Source: Hirudinaria manillensis
Taxonomy: Eukaryota > Annelida > Clitellata > Hirudinida > Hirudinidae
NCBI GenBank assembly: GCA_034509925.1
Contig: CM067534.1
Location: 1,900,501 to 1,964,500 of the forward strand
Reading direction: 5' to 3'
DNA length: 64,000 nucleotides
The position numbers and the translations under genes are program-made. Below, piece after piece: positions 34,563 through 45,767 of the stretch. Positions within the stretch are counted from its first letter, which is position 1; each line of letters starts with the position of its first letter. The notes beneath the pieces were generated by a model. It ran no database searches. It was not told where the DNA came from and saw only the letters and a program-made list of their open reading frames with translations.

Positions 34563-37128
34563 TTATGCAATCAAAAATCCAGAAAAAGTTGTATACATGT
34601 ACCCATGAAGATAAGATGCAGTGTTGAGCAACATAATCCACACTTGGTCTCCTTTATCCAGATTTAGAATCACAGTATTTGAAGCAGAAGACCAATACTG
34701 AACGCTCTCGGACCAGACCGTTGCAACCATGGCTCCATTTTTTAGAAGCATTACAGCAGCCTTAAAATATTAAAGAATACTTCTAAGTAATCTCCCTTTT
34801 TAGTAATTAACTGACATTTGACAAGTGTCAGGCACTGATAAATGTTTAAAATTATATTGAACAATAAACCAGAAATCCAAGTTGAGAATGTTGTTAAATT
34901 GATTCATTTTCATGATTTGCTTTAGAAAATTCAAAATGCATCTTATTCACTTTGGCGAAATTATTTGAATATCTAAAGACCGTTCAAAATGGCTATTAAA
35001 CTATGGGCTAAAATATTAATAATAATTGCATCGAGATGGCATATGGTAGTTGCTTAATGGTAGTTAATAGGTAACCGACCAATTACCAAAAGTCTGCGCT
35101 TGTCTGAAATATCCGACTTTTTTTATCCATTCTGACGCGATCCGAATCTAGCGACATTTATCCGAAATTTTCAGATAATTTCGAATCATTTACGATCTAT
35201 GTTGCAATGAAATGGAAAAACTTGTTGATGAATCAATCAATTTACATTGCTTTCCTCCAGTCCTGTTTCTGAAACTTAGATTCAGCTATTCGTTGGTTTA
35301 TTTTAAGACTTTGATAATACGGTTTTTAACCGAATCACTATTATGCTCAGCGTGTTATGTTGTAACAAAAGTGATTTGCCTCGTCTCTATGAAAATATTT
35401 TAAGAATATTATTTTGGCAAAATCTTTATGAGAAGAATGAAATTTCTAAAGTTGTTTTCTTGGACTAAGTTACGATGATAGGCAATGTACTTGAGATACT
35501 CATTAGCAATGGCGGACCTAAGGGAGACATGCTTCTCTGAATCTGAAATAACAATGCACCCTAGAAGGAACGAAATTTTTTGGCAAGCGGGAAAGGCAGA
35601 TTTAACCTTTAATCCTGGGTGCCCAAGGGGAGGAAGGGTACAAATCTAGCACAAAGTTTGTTTTTTGGAATCCGTTTTGAAATTTTGTCATGAATCGTTG
35701 TAACAATTATCTTCGACTCATCTATTGTAATTTCATATACATATATAAGTAACTTTTAGGAAATGTGAAGCGCTTCTTTTTTACGTAGGGGTCTGACTCT
35801 CCGTCCAGAGCATTCTTGATCTGCCACTGATCATCAGCCTTTAAATACGGTAAATCGTAAAGGAATGATAAGCATTTTTGTCGTTACGTAAGCGCGAGAT
35901 AAGCTCAAGTTTTGATTTCATACATTGAGTTTATTTGCTTTCTATACAGTAGAGTATTGAATTCGATTGATGTTTCGTGTGGAGTTCGTGTGTGGTTCTG
36001 GATGTCTTTGAGTTGTTTTTCCGGTTGTTTTACATTGTTTTCTAAATACAAGTATCATTACGGCCTACGAGTTGTTATTTTGAAGTACATTTCAATCGGG
36101 TTAAGTACTACCTCGGTTAATGTTTCAATGATACGAATACAACACTCGTTAACGCAATTTCCAAATTAATTCCTAACACTCAATTACTATTGTAAGTGTT
36201 TATACAGGTGGTGATGATCAATTATGGTCTGCAACCGACAATTTTACATCAAACATGCGAATTATGTTTTGTATGTGAATCTGAAATGACAAACAATAAA
36301 AATTATATCCGTCGAAATCTTGTTTTTACAAGAAAGATCAAAAGACGACTTACCTTTTCTTTGCCTTGCGCAGATATAACAATGCTGAAATAATAGATTC
36401 CTTTAACAGCTGCCGTAACACGGCCGGTTCCCTCGTGGTAAATGCTTCCTTCGTTTGTGATAACCTTATCAAAAATCACATCAGCATGATGTTGCACTGG
36501 TCCCAAGTTGTCCATCAAACCGACAAAAAATGCCACCGGAGGTCTCAAAGAATCTGCAAATCATCGCAAATAATTGTCAATATTTTCAGTTTCCATTGAC
36601 AAGGATTGCCAAGGATTATTTATTTTATTTAGGTTTTTCTCGATTACCTCTTAATTCGTCATTCTGAATCGATTTCTTGATGTTTTCATTATTTTATGCA
36701 AATCTTTTAAATGTCTTAAAGTTATGACTTGAAGAATTTATGTGTTTATTAATTTATTAATAATATTCATTTTTAATGGCAAAAAATAACAGTTTTAATA
36801 GTTCGTGCATTATGTTCAATAAATCTGGCATACCTCGACATTGATCGCAAATATGTTCAAGCTTATTAGTTGGATCTTCCTTAACCAAGTAACGGTAACC
36901 TTTGAAGTTCAGAACAAGTGATGACTGTTTCTCCTTGTGGCACGAAATATCGAATTCGCACATTCCATCAGATGAAATATTTCCAGCCACGTGTTTAAAA
37001 TTAGATTTTCTATGCGGATTCGAAAATTCACTTGATTTCAATTGGTAATCACTTGCAAGCAAGTGTTGGAACAAGCATATTAAACAGAAATTAATACGAT
37101 ATTTCATTGTTAGAAATAAATATTTCAC
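34563..37128 (-). CDS. Secreted C1q-domain protein
   Basis: Three exons, 37128-36834, 36553-36354 and 34760-34563, in phase, giving 230 codons plus stop. A signal peptide is present (hydrophobic INFCLICLFQHLLAS); the first or the second Met (37107) could start it, and the second gives the more standard signal. Then a Cys-containing region of about 80 residues (CEFDISCHKEKQ, CDQCR) without collagen repeats, then a C1q globular domain from about residue 100 to the end: VAFFVGL, VIFDKVITNEG, YHEGTGRVTAAVKGIYYFS, AAVMLLKNGAMVATVW, SASNTVILNLDKGDQVWIML, and the family-typical ending FSGFLIA. Such sgC1q proteins are expanded in molluscs and other marine invertebrates as putative lectins in innate immunity. 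Function here is inferred from the family. Confidence 0.92.
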
Positions 37129-38052
37129 CGATCAGAACACAGATCCTCTTAAAGCGGAAATGGCAATTTTCTTTTCTTTAAAATTAAATCAGATCACGTA
37201 GGAGCTTTTAAATGACTATCAAAGGACTCGTTGAGGCTTAGGAAAGTGGAAAATGGTTGTCGCGATCGATGATTGCGAAACAAATTAAATTGAATATGAT
37301 GAGTCAAATTAGATTTTTAAAAAGGATACGAAATGAAAATTATAAAACGATAAGAAACAAATATTTCAATAATTTTAAAATAAATAAAAGTTTGATGCCC
37401 GATGCATGTGTCGTGACCCAAGCATCAACGTGATAATTTTCGAAATATTGTTTTAAATTCGTCCATATCTAACTCAAAACGTACTTTAAAATCTTTTTTA
37501 AAAATAAATTTGTTATTCAATCTTATCCTGTTTACATCTTTTGACATTGGGTAAATCCGTATCTGTTCCGTCGTTAAAAATTGAGTTCACTATTAGATGG
37601 AAATAAATTGGGTTTGTAGATTTTTATTGCAGAGGATATTGCCAAAAATAATTAAGAGTTGGACCCACAATTTAATATGGTCTAAGCATTTCTTGAATTA
37701 ATGCCCGCAAATGAATTTGCATTTATCGCTAATATTGATTATTCTCGCTTCTTTCTTTGACAAGGTATTCGACTCCCTTCGTCAAAGCGGCCTAGTAAGC
37801 TGCAGGACCATCAGAAGAGATGAGATTGTCTAATCATATATTTTTATTTGTATGTGTTTGTATATAAACGGGAGAGCAATTGTTTTTGGACAATGGTTTT
37901 AAGATAATAGTAAAATATAAACAATTTCAAATCTACCAATTTATCTATTTATTTAATTCAATTTAAATTGGCTAAGATGAAACAAGTAACATGAAAGTCA
38001 GAGTTTTTGTTTGAAATTAAATAAATTATATGAGGTTAAAAAGGTTTCCTTT
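37129..38052. other. Intergenic, nothing recognised
   Basis: AT-rich spacer between the C1q gene start and the 3' end of the HECT gene. No open frame or repeat of note. Confidence 0.5.
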
Positions 38053-40536
38053 TTAGACAACGCCAAATGTTCTGGTCCCTTCGTGGATGGCACATAGAAG
38101 TTTCTCCATTGTTACTTCTAATTTGCTGTAATCTGGAAGGTATAGATGATTGGAGCAGGTAGCAGCGGTTGGCAAATACGAATCGGGATGATCGCGTATC
38201 ACTCTTGATATTGTCAATTTAGGGTCCAAGTTGGCTAAGCCTCCAAAGGGCAGGGATGGCATACCGGTCACAAACTTGAGGAATGTTTTTTGGTCTTCAC
38301 TGTCAAATAGTTCCAAACATTGGAATAAAAATTGCGTTGACTGTGATCTGTCGTGAACACAATAATTGTTTAAGTCTTCTGCAGTCAATCTCTTGAATTG
38401 GTCACAAAAGATCAAATTCTTTATCTCTTCAGAATACAACAAATCAATGGTTTCTTTATGTAATACACTTTTGAACCCACGCATGATACAAAAGATGTAA
38501 TTTTCATTTTCGGATTCGAGCTGAAGCTTGTGACTCTGTAATTTCTTCAAATACAAGTCTATGTTGGTTGGGGAGAGTATGACGTCTCGTCCACCTACCA
38601 CTAGTTCCACATCTGAGCCTGGAACTGTGAAGTTCAGGTGCAAGTCATCGAATGAGCTTCCGTCATCGAATGTGAGATTATTAATTATTTCGTTCTTCTT
38701 TTGCTCTGAAAGGCCGACCTCCGATCGTATGGTTCTCACTTTCCTTTTTACAGCGATTAACTGATTGAAAATGGACTTCAAAAGCGGGAATGTTCGTGGC
38801 AAATCGTAGTAATCCTTTCTTAGATGCGCGTGTTTTAGCGGGCTTATTCTCTTGAAGAATTCTTCAGTTACTGCCATGTCGAGTAAATAACCGTCAAGAA
38901 AGACCTTTGCCATTACACGCCCGAGAAACATGAATCCATGTATTTCTTTGTTTTTGTGAGCAGTTCCATTGGCAGATATTTTCCCGTCTTGTGTCGGTAA
39001 AAGCGTGAAGTCCTTTCTTTGTAATTCATGAGATAAAATAGAGTAAAGCTCCTTTGTTACTCCACGTCCATTTCCGATTTCACCCAAAAAGTTAAAGCCC
39101 CAAAAATAACCCCCTAAGTACTTCGAACGCCTTTCGAATAATGCAGCAACTTTTCTCAGCACATCGCTTCTTGACACTGTATGGACTAACACAGCATGTT
39201 TTTGCTCAGGTATTGTTTTTCTAAATAATTTAAGTCTCAATTTGAAACTCGCAACTATGGGGCATATTTTTGTCATTTCTATAAACCATGGTAATCTTTC
39301 ACTTTGAACTTTGAGCTCCAGTTCCAAATACTCTTCGAAAATGACGCTCCCAAACAACTTTTCGTCAATTAACATTTCTTCCTCTGCAATGTCAAACCAT
39401 TGGTACCAGCTGCTGTTCAAAACATAGAGGGCTTGTAGAAGGTTCAATATTACAACGATATCTTTCTCGCCTTTCTCGAACCGGAAAGATTTTCGTAGAA
39501 CGTTCTCGCGGAAAGAATCATATCTACCGAAATTTGTAATAAAGTATTCGAGAGTTTTGACAACGAGGCGTACCAGAGTCTCAAACAGACATCCAGTCCA
39601 TTTGTAGTCTTCAGGATATGACTCAAACTTTAAGAAAATGCTGAGAAAGTCTTTAATACGATTTCCGGTTGTTACTTGACCATCTATAGCAGGACTACAC
39701 AACATCTTTTGAAGTTTATAAAGCACTCCGCTTTGCAAAAATTGTTGTGTGCACATAGTTTTATCCTCGATGGTATCTGCTATGCATCTCAGAGCTGAAG
39801 AAGTTTCATTTTGAAATATTTGCGAAGCATTAAATAACATTTTCCACGTTGGGATAATCGTCTCAATGCGATCTTCAAGTCTCAAATCGTTATAAAGGCT
39901 TTGCAGACGACGTATGAATGGAAGTCTAGTATATACATTTCTCATCACAATTAGTCTAATTCGAATGATGGTTTTGGGTTTCAAGAAATTTTTAACAAGC
40001 CAATCTCTAGACATTCTTGTGCTTAATACGATGATAAAAGCGGTTAAAGTGTGATCTTCCATAATTTCGGGTAATTTCTTCGAAATCACATCTCTGTTAT
40101 CATTTAAGGTCTTTTCACTAGCATGGAACATGACTTTTAGGAAAGCCTTGGATAGAAATGGTAGAGAGGACCCGAACTCCTTGTAATATATCTTAAACAA
40201 CGGCCTCATAATCGCAGCTATTATTTCATGGACCTTCACCATGTCGGTGCAATAGCTCGAGTATCTAGAATTCATTGCAAAATTCACACAGAGTTCATCT
40301 TCGATTAACTTTGGTAACGGTGGAATAATTGCGTTTAGGATAAGTGAACACTTTTCGAATACAGAATCATTCCAGATTTTTTTTTTTATTTCGTCAGTCA
40401 AACAACTAGACAGTGCCTCCCCGATATCCCTTCGAACCAAATCATCTATCGACAGTGATTTAAGAATCATCTGCAAACATTCAAAAGGGTTTGCGGATAT
40501 AAAAATTATATCCTCGATGATGCGCTTTAGGTTCAT
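38053..40536 (-). CDS. Intronless HECT E3 ubiquitin ligase, TRIP12/Ufd4-like
   Basis: Single open frame of 827 codons without introns, far shorter than TRIP12 (about 2000). HECT ligases take ubiquitin from an E2 onto a Cys and pass it to the substrate. The HECT domain covers about residues 455-827: FLGEIGNGRGVTKELYSILS, FMFLGRVMAKVFLDGYLLD, DLHLNFTVPGSDVELVVGGR, FLKFVTGMPSLPFGGLANLD, and the catalytic region TAATCSNHLYLPDYS with Cys794, ending TFGVV. The VTG.P.LP.GG..LNP-like and TC.N.L.LPDYS motifs are closest to TRIP12/Ufd4. The N-terminal 450 residues are helical with no obvious WWE domain and may be a diverged armadillo-like region. The lack of introns among intron-rich genes suggests an old retrocopy, kept open and so probably functional. 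Its key Cys is intact. Confidence 0.9.
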   Translation of the reverse strand: MNLKRIIEDIIFISANPFECLQMILKSLSIDDLVRRDIGEALSSCLTDEIKKKIWNDSVFEKCSLILNAIIPPLPKLIEDELCVNFAMNSRYSSYCTDMVKVHEIIAAIMRPLFKIYYKEFGSSLPFLSKAFLKVMFHASEKTLNDNRDVISKKLPEIMEDHTLTAFIIVLSTRMSRDWLVKNFLKPKTIIRIRLIVMRNVYTRLPFIRRLQSLYNDLRLEDRIETIIPTWKMLFNASQIFQNETSSALRCIADTIEDKTMCTQQFLQSGVLYKLQKMLCSPAIDGQVTTGNRIKDFLSIFLKFESYPEDYKWTGCLFETLVRLVVKTLEYFITNFGRYDSFRENVLRKSFRFEKGEKDIVVILNLLQALYVLNSSWYQWFDIAEEEMLIDEKLFGSVIFEEYLELELKVQSERLPWFIEMTKICPIVASFKLRLKLFRKTIPEQKHAVLVHTVSRSDVLRKVAALFERRSKYLGGYFWGFNFLGEIGNGRGVTKELYSILSHELQRKDFTLLPTQDGKISANGTAHKNKEIHGFMFLGRVMAKVFLDGYLLDMAVTEEFFKRISPLKHAHLRKDYYDLPRTFPLLKSIFNQLIAVKRKVRTIRSEVGLSEQKKNEIINNLTFDDGSSFDDLHLNFTVPGSDVELVVGGRDVILSPTNIDLYLKKLQSHKLQLESENENYIFCIMRGFKSVLHKETIDLLYSEEIKNLIFCDQFKRLTAEDLNNYCVHDRSQSTQFLFQCLELFDSEDQKTFLKFVTGMPSLPFGGLANLDPKLTISRVIRDHPDSYLPTAATCSNHLYLPDYSKLEVTMEKLLCAIHEGTRTFGVV

Positions 40537-41508
40537 AGTTTTTGCAAAATCTTGTGAAATATATGCAGAGGAATATCTAACAATGCTTAGTTTGCTCCTT
40601 ATCGTTTGTTCGTCGAGCCGGTAAAAGATTCTAAAAAAATAATCTATTATTAATTAATGTTTCTATTTTAAAATTTTAAAAAGTTATTAAATTTTCGTTA
40701 CAAATTTTAAAATTTTTAAAAATTATTTTTTAAGCCTTGGATGCCCAAGGTAAAAAAATTTCCTCTTTTAGCCAAGAGGAATACAAGTGTAACCCAACAC
40801 ATTTATTGTTACTGAGCATAAACCGAAAGTTCGTTATTACCAATTTTAATTATTTTGAAATTAAAAATTTAACTAAAATTGACACTTTCCAATAATTATT
40901 CGTAAATAAATGTTGACTATTTGGTATCAAACATAATCAAATTGGCGTGAAAATTTAGCAGTCAACGTGATTACGACTTTTGCTGTTTCCCTTTTGGTTC
41001 GATTTGTCAAAGTCGATAACAAAGGGATAAAAACCAGACATCGTTATTCGCCGCAACAACTTTTAGTAAAAAGCGAAATTGCGTATTCTGAAGTGAATGC
41101 GAGAGTTTTGAATTTAATAATTCTTTTTTACTGAATACGTTGTTAAAGCACTGTGTTGTGAGTTGCAAGGAATAACGTGGAGTTCTGAAATAAGGGATTG
41201 TTGCAAAGGTTGATAATTTAGAAGCGGATGCTAGATCTTCGTGTGACTTGTCGATTTCTAATGCATCGAGAAAAAGGGATGACAAAATTGAAGCATTAAA
41301 TTTGAGAAAATAAAGCAAAATTGGCTTTAAGAAGAGAGGGATGAGAGAAGAAAGTTGCAACTAGCATTTGAGAAAAAAACAAGCAATGCTTAAAGCGGAA
41401 ATAGTACGTGTACTCTGGACATTTGCAAGGTTTAGAGGATAACGATGATTTGACCTTGTCTTTCTTGAAATTACTTTTGATTTTACGAACTACAAGATTA
41501 AGAAAATC
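40537..41508. other. Spacer between HECT gene and peptide gene 1
   Basis: Holds the HECT gene upstream region and the upstream region of the plus-strand peptide gene. Minus-strand open frames at 41007-41360 and 41296-41547 lack homology and splice support. Confidence 0.45.
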
Positions 41509-41516
41509 TATAAAAG
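41509..41516 (+). promoter_or_regulatory. TATA box of cationic peptide gene 1
   Basis: TATAAAAG followed by AAA, about 50 bases before a 5'UTR donor site. The same TATAAAAGAAA is found before peptide gene 2. Confidence 0.75.
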
Positions 41517-41561
41517 AAAATCGCTTTACTCTATTCTTGCTTGACATCTTTTCAACATTAG

Positions 41562-41712
41562 GTAAGCTTTATTCCATTTTATAAGCTTTTAAACTTCCCT
41601 ATTATGTCAAGTTGAGAGATTTCTGAAAATTAATCTTAAAATTATCTTCGTTCGTGATTCTAATTTTAATTAAAAGTTAAGGATAAATGAAAATTGTTTA
41701 CTTTATTCTCAG
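41562..41712 (+). other. 5'UTR intron of peptide gene 1
   Basis: Donor GGTAAGC at 41562 and acceptor TATTCTCAG ending at 41712, 24 bases before the start codon. Gene 2 has the matching layout. Confidence 0.65.
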
Positions 41713-41736
41713 TTATTTCACAACAAAGACTAAGAA

Positions 41737-41946
41737 ATGAAGCTGATTGTGCTGATCGCAATAGTGGTTTCTCTCATGTTCATCATCGATGGACCAACTG
41801 AAGTCGATGGATTCTTCGGGAAGATTGGCCGTCGAATCACGAGTGGTTTTCGGAAAATTGGAAATGCTGTTGGAAGAGGTGCAAAGAATGTGGGGAAGAT
41901 CTTGGAAAAAGGAAGATTTAATGCCGAATATAGGCGCAGATTTTGA
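41737..41946 (+). CDS. Secreted cationic peptide 1 (putative antimicrobial)
   Basis: 69 codons. Residues 1-17 form a strong signal core (MKLIVLIAIVVSLMFII), followed by an acidic DGPTEVDG spacer; the likely mature peptide begins at residue 26 (FFGKIGRR). The 44-residue mature part carries 13 Lys/Arg against 2 Glu (net about +11), no Cys, and Gly/Ile/Val spaced so that an amphipathic helix is expected (GFRKIGNAVGRG, KNVGKILEKG). This is the layout of linear membrane-active peptides such as cecropin-like or ascidian-type antimicrobials, but I do not recognise a described family. A venom-type cytolytic role is an alternative. Promoter TATA and a 5'UTR intron are listed separately. Paralogue at 45768. 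Confidence 0.8.
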   Translation: MKLIVLIAIVVSLMFIIDGPTEVDGFFGKIGRRITSGFRKIGNAVGRGAKNVGKILEKGRFNAEYRRRF

Positions 41947-42265
41947 GATGCAAAACTTTTCAACATTCATATTTGCAATGATTTCTCATGCCAGGATAAT
42001 TTATGTTCGATTGCTTTAAAATTGAATGACGTTAAATCTTTTACTCGAAATTAATATTTTATCGATGATGGAATAATTTGGCTGGGTACGCGTTTGAACC
42101 TAAATTTGTCATCGAGAGGGAGGTGGGATAATTTAATGGGAGATTGAATCAAATATTAAATTTAAGGGTTTAACAAAATTTATAAATTATAGGACTATCA
42201 AAGGTAGTATTCACCATCTTGCATAAGATCAGTGACTGTTGGGTCGCATCAAGGTGATGTATAGT

Positions 42266-42454
42266 CCGCCCAACGATAGGAATTTCACATTTTTGCAAAT
42301 TTCTACAAAACTAAACAATGAAATTTATTCAAATTTGGACATTACATCATTTTATCACACACAAAACACATCGTAAAATTTTAGCTTTCTATGACTTATA
42401 AAACTTGTAAATTGCATTAAAAAAAAGTGTTTTTAGACCGCCCAATGATAGGAA
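42266..42454 (+). repeat. Short direct repeat pair
   Basis: CCGCCCAACGATAGGAA at 42266-42282 recurs as CCGCCCAATGATAGGAA at 42438-42454, each followed by a TTTTTGCA-like run. It is in the spacer between peptide gene 1 and the FCP1-like gene. Confidence 0.7.
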
Positions 42455-42854
42455 GTTTTTGCATATGTTCTATAAAATTTATTTTACAAGGTTCATAAGC
42501 ATACTGATTCATTCTCTAGAAAAAAAATCCGCTTAAGAATTGGTTGGAAATTTAACTGACAAGATACCATGAGCACAAATTGATCGTGCACTTTCGTGGA
42601 AGGTAACATAATAATTCTCTTATTATTGTAGTTATATAAAACTCATTTAGACCATTACAAGACCCTATAACATTATAAATTATGGTAGCTCCAAGTTGAA
42701 CGAATGCTTTATTGAATTTACATAAATTGAAAAATAATGAATTATAATTACGATAAATTCAATTGCTTGAAAAATCTTAATAATTCTGAATAAAATTTAT
42801 TAATTACAAAAACATGTCTCGATATTAGCCTCTGATCGATTTCATGAAGATCGG

Positions 42855-44231
42855 TTACATATATCCGCGAAATTTTGTATAATGTCTATATCTGTCTGAA
42901 GACCCCTCTGAAATAGGATACAAAGTTTCGTCAACTTTGTTCCATTTTTCAATGCTGTCAATGAGCCAGTCCATGCTGACCACGGCAATGTTGTGGTTAC
43001 GTGCCTTTTCTTCTTCGATCCTACACTCTCGTATCCCGACAACATGTGTGACTTTATCTGGGCCACAAACCTCAAATCTTTGCCGCACTGTTGCCCCGTA
43101 ATTCACTGCCAATCTGTAAGCCCAGCTGTCATGAAGGTTTTGCTTTGCTGATATAACATCGCTAAAGAAAATTTTACAACCTCCAAGGATTTTTTTCTTC
43201 CAATATGGAACGATGTTTTTGAGATCCAATTCACCGTTTCGAAGGAATCGGGGATTTTTTTCATAAGCTTTATAAAAGGAAGTATGAATGTTCATAAGAA
43301 CACCTTCCAAGTGGAGAAGATAATCATCATTGTCACGTTCGTGGGATATATGAGAAAGTACTTCTTTCCTATGTTCTAAGTTTGTTAGCTGTTCCTTTGT
43401 AAAAGTAGCACTTAAATCTTTTTTTTGTGAAACAAAATTGTAAGGTTTAACAGGTATCATGTTTGGAACCGACTTCCAAACGCTCTCTAAGTCGTCAATG
43501 ATGCAAACCATGTTGTCACCTCCTGGGAACATGTACTCGAGATTGTGATATTTAAATTTTTTGTCTAGGCTATCCTCTCGTGAAAGTATTCTGTTCTGAA
43601 AATACTTTCTTTGGGGATCCAAATGCTTGACAATCGTACTTGCGTATGACTTAACTCCAAATGTAAATACATGAAGTTCGTAATATTTGGAAATATTTTT
43701 CAGAAATCTGCGAACGTAAGGACGTAGTCTTGTATGCTTAACTACCTCACCCGGTTGCAGTTGAAATTGGAATACTTCCTTCAAGTTTTCCGGCTCGTCA
43801 TAAACAGTATGAATGATTGTCTCGTCGAGGTCAACTAACAAAACCAATCTTTTATTCTTCAAGAGTTCGTTGCTATGGTTTTCGCTCAGATCGGTCGGAT
43901 TGGAACGAAAAACAACCGAACATGGATATCCAAGCTTACTTAAAAAATATTTCGTGGTGATGCTGTTCAATTTAGGTTTAGCGTTAAAAGCAAGACGATT
44001 ATCATCAACTGAACCTATCTCGATAACTGCCAGTTTATCTCCCAATTTGACCGTTTGGTCAACGTATTTGCAGATTTTCTTGACGACGCCTCCCGAGTTG
44101 CACCTTAAGAAGTTAATCCTCGAAGTTCTGTACTCGCATAGAATGCCACTCTTCACCATTTTCCCTTCTTTAACTCTGAATTTTGTGATAATTCCAGGGT
44201 TAGGGTCGTTGTAAATTATTTCAATTAACAT
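42855..44231 (-). CDS. Intronless FCP1/CTDP1-like RNA polymerase II CTD phosphatase
   Basis: Single open frame of 458 codons; canonical FCP1 is about 960. FCP1 dephosphorylates the C-terminal repeats of RNA polymerase II so that it can be recycled. Residues 1-72 match the N-terminal biotinyl/lipoyl-like domain of FCP1. The FCPH catalytic domain follows, with LLVDLDETIIHT (nucleophile Asp134, acid Asp136), HTRLRPYVRRFLKNI, YELHVFTFGVKSYA, RILSRE, and MVCIIDDLESVW (second metal-binding Asp pair). The region HLEGVLMNIHTSFYKAYEKN links to a C-terminal BRCT domain (about 355-445) ending WLIDSIEKWNKVDETLYP. The Cys pair seen before FCPH in human FCP1, the long acidic Ser-rich linker and the TFIIF-binding tail are missing. 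All catalytic residues are present, so probably active. The lack of introns suggests retroposition. Confidence 0.92.
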   Translation of the reverse strand: MLIEIIYNDPNPGIITKFRVKEGKMVKSGILCEYRTSRINFLRCNSGGVVKKICKYVDQTVKLGDKLAVIEIGSVDDNRLAFNAKPKLNSITTKYFLSKLGYPCSVVFRSNPTDLSENHSNELLKNKRLVLLVDLDETIIHTVYDEPENLKEVFQFQLQPGEVVKHTRLRPYVRRFLKNISKYYELHVFTFGVKSYASTIVKHLDPQRKYFQNRILSREDSLDKKFKYHNLEYMFPGGDNMVCIIDDLESVWKSVPNMIPVKPYNFVSQKKDLSATFTKEQLTNLEHRKEVLSHISHERDNDDYLLHLEGVLMNIHTSFYKAYEKNPRFLRNGELDLKNIVPYWKKKILGGCKIFFSDVISAKQNLHDSWAYRLAVNYGATVRQRFEVCGPDKVTHVVGIRECRIEEEKARNHNIAVVSMDWLIDSIEKWNKVDETLYPISEGSSDRYRHYTKFRGYM

Positions 44232-45567
44232 GATTCAAGCAGTCAGTTTTCTGCAATTAAATAAGAAGGTTTGAATTGGAAATGGTCTGCGACGAAGAGA
44301 ATTATGTTGTTATGATAGCTATTGTAATTACTGAAGTGGTAAAACAACTCAAACACTGATATCTACCTGGCCTAATAAAAAAGATTATAAATAGTAACTT
44401 TAAATATTTATTAATAATTAATTATAATTAATTTCTAACAACATTAAAATATTTTTTATTAAAATACGTTACGAAATATAAAAAACTCATAAAAAAATAT
44501 GACATAATATTAATTGTAATATCAACAATAATGTTGCTTTTTTTATTTATTTATTTGAAGATAATCGGCCCCTCGCCGAAGCAACAAGAAAACCTAGAAT
44601 TAGCTTCATTCCAAACATAATCAAATCTCGTTACTAAGCCACCTCGATACTATGCCATAGCGAGCTATTATGCCACTTTTGCTCGGTCCCGACAACATTC
44701 AAACAAAATAAATTTACTTTGCCACCCCCTACTCTCGCTACTATGCCACCAGGGTCCTGACAATGTTTATCTAACCCATGAAGTTAAGGACATATACCTA
44801 GTCGGGGAAGTAATTGAGACATTACCTTGTACTTTTAAGACTTAATCAGGTTAATACTTTCCAGGACTTGTTGGTTAAGGAAGGTACAAACCTTTGTACA
44901 ACCTTCAGGTTCCTTATAACATGACTAGATGCCCTTTCAAGGTCTGAATTGATACAATATATTAAGAATGAATTGAGATGTCACTTTGTTAACAAAAAAA
45001 TCTGTCAATTTACTTACCAAATTATTATTTAGGGGCTGATGAGATGGGGAATGAAATGGTAGAGACTGAGGAAGCAGTGAGGAAGGAAACGCTTGAGTTG
45101 GATGACGTGGTGGAGAACGAAATGGGAGGGTGATTAGAAAGCAAAGCTGAAGTCAATGTACAATGTGGATGGATGAATAATTTAATTTAAGTTTTTTTTT
45201 AAATATTTTAAAGCAAATATATGGTTAAACTCTTGATAAAATCTCCTTTGAAGGTAATTCAAACTTAAAACTTCAAGTGCTTAAATTTGAAGATATTTAA
45301 AATAAACCTCTTGAACTTGAAGATGAATTGTCAGAAGTGAAAGACGAGTTTATGTAAAACATTATTCGGCTGAGCTGTTTTATTTATTATTATTGTTAAT
45401 CAAAGAGTTTCAATTATATAAAATACATGAATAACAATGTCTAAATTCTCACTAATTTGCAGATGCAATGGCGCTTTTCGTCGTTGGTTCTCTTGACGAT
45501 AGAAGATTAAATTGACCCTGTCACCCTCGAAGATGCACTTTGATTCAACAAACGAGTGGAAAATGTT
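44232..45567. other. Spacer upstream of peptide gene 2
   Basis: AT-rich, with one small acidic plus-strand open segment (about 45032-45133, GADEMGNEMVETEEAV) behind a possible acceptor site. No partner exon was found, so it is not called as a gene. Confidence 0.4.
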
Positions 45568-45575
45568 TATAAAAG
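45568..45575 (+). promoter_or_regulatory. TATA box of cationic peptide gene 2
   Basis: TATAAAAG followed by AAA, same octamer and similar distance to the 5'UTR donor as in gene 1. Confidence 0.75.
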
Positions 45576-45635
45576 AAACTTAAAACTTTACGCAAATTTA
45601 GAACATCTTTTTGCGCAATTGGTGTCACTTGACTC

Positions 45636-45746
45636 GTAAGTTGGTTTTACTTTTGCAACTAAAATGCATAAATCTAAATGTTATTTAACGAGATTCAGAA
45701 ATGGTAAAGAATGGATTGCATTAAATTGCGGTTTTATTATTTTCAG
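45636..45746 (+). other. 5'UTR intron of peptide gene 2
   Basis: Donor CGTAAGT at 45636 and acceptor TTATTTTCAG ending at 45746, 21 bases before the start codon. Confidence 0.65.
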
Positions 45747-45767
45747 TCCTCACCAAAACTTTAGAAA

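Noticed and set aside
45032..45133. Acidic plus-strand segment after an acceptor-like site
   Set aside because: No partner exon found and too short to judge.
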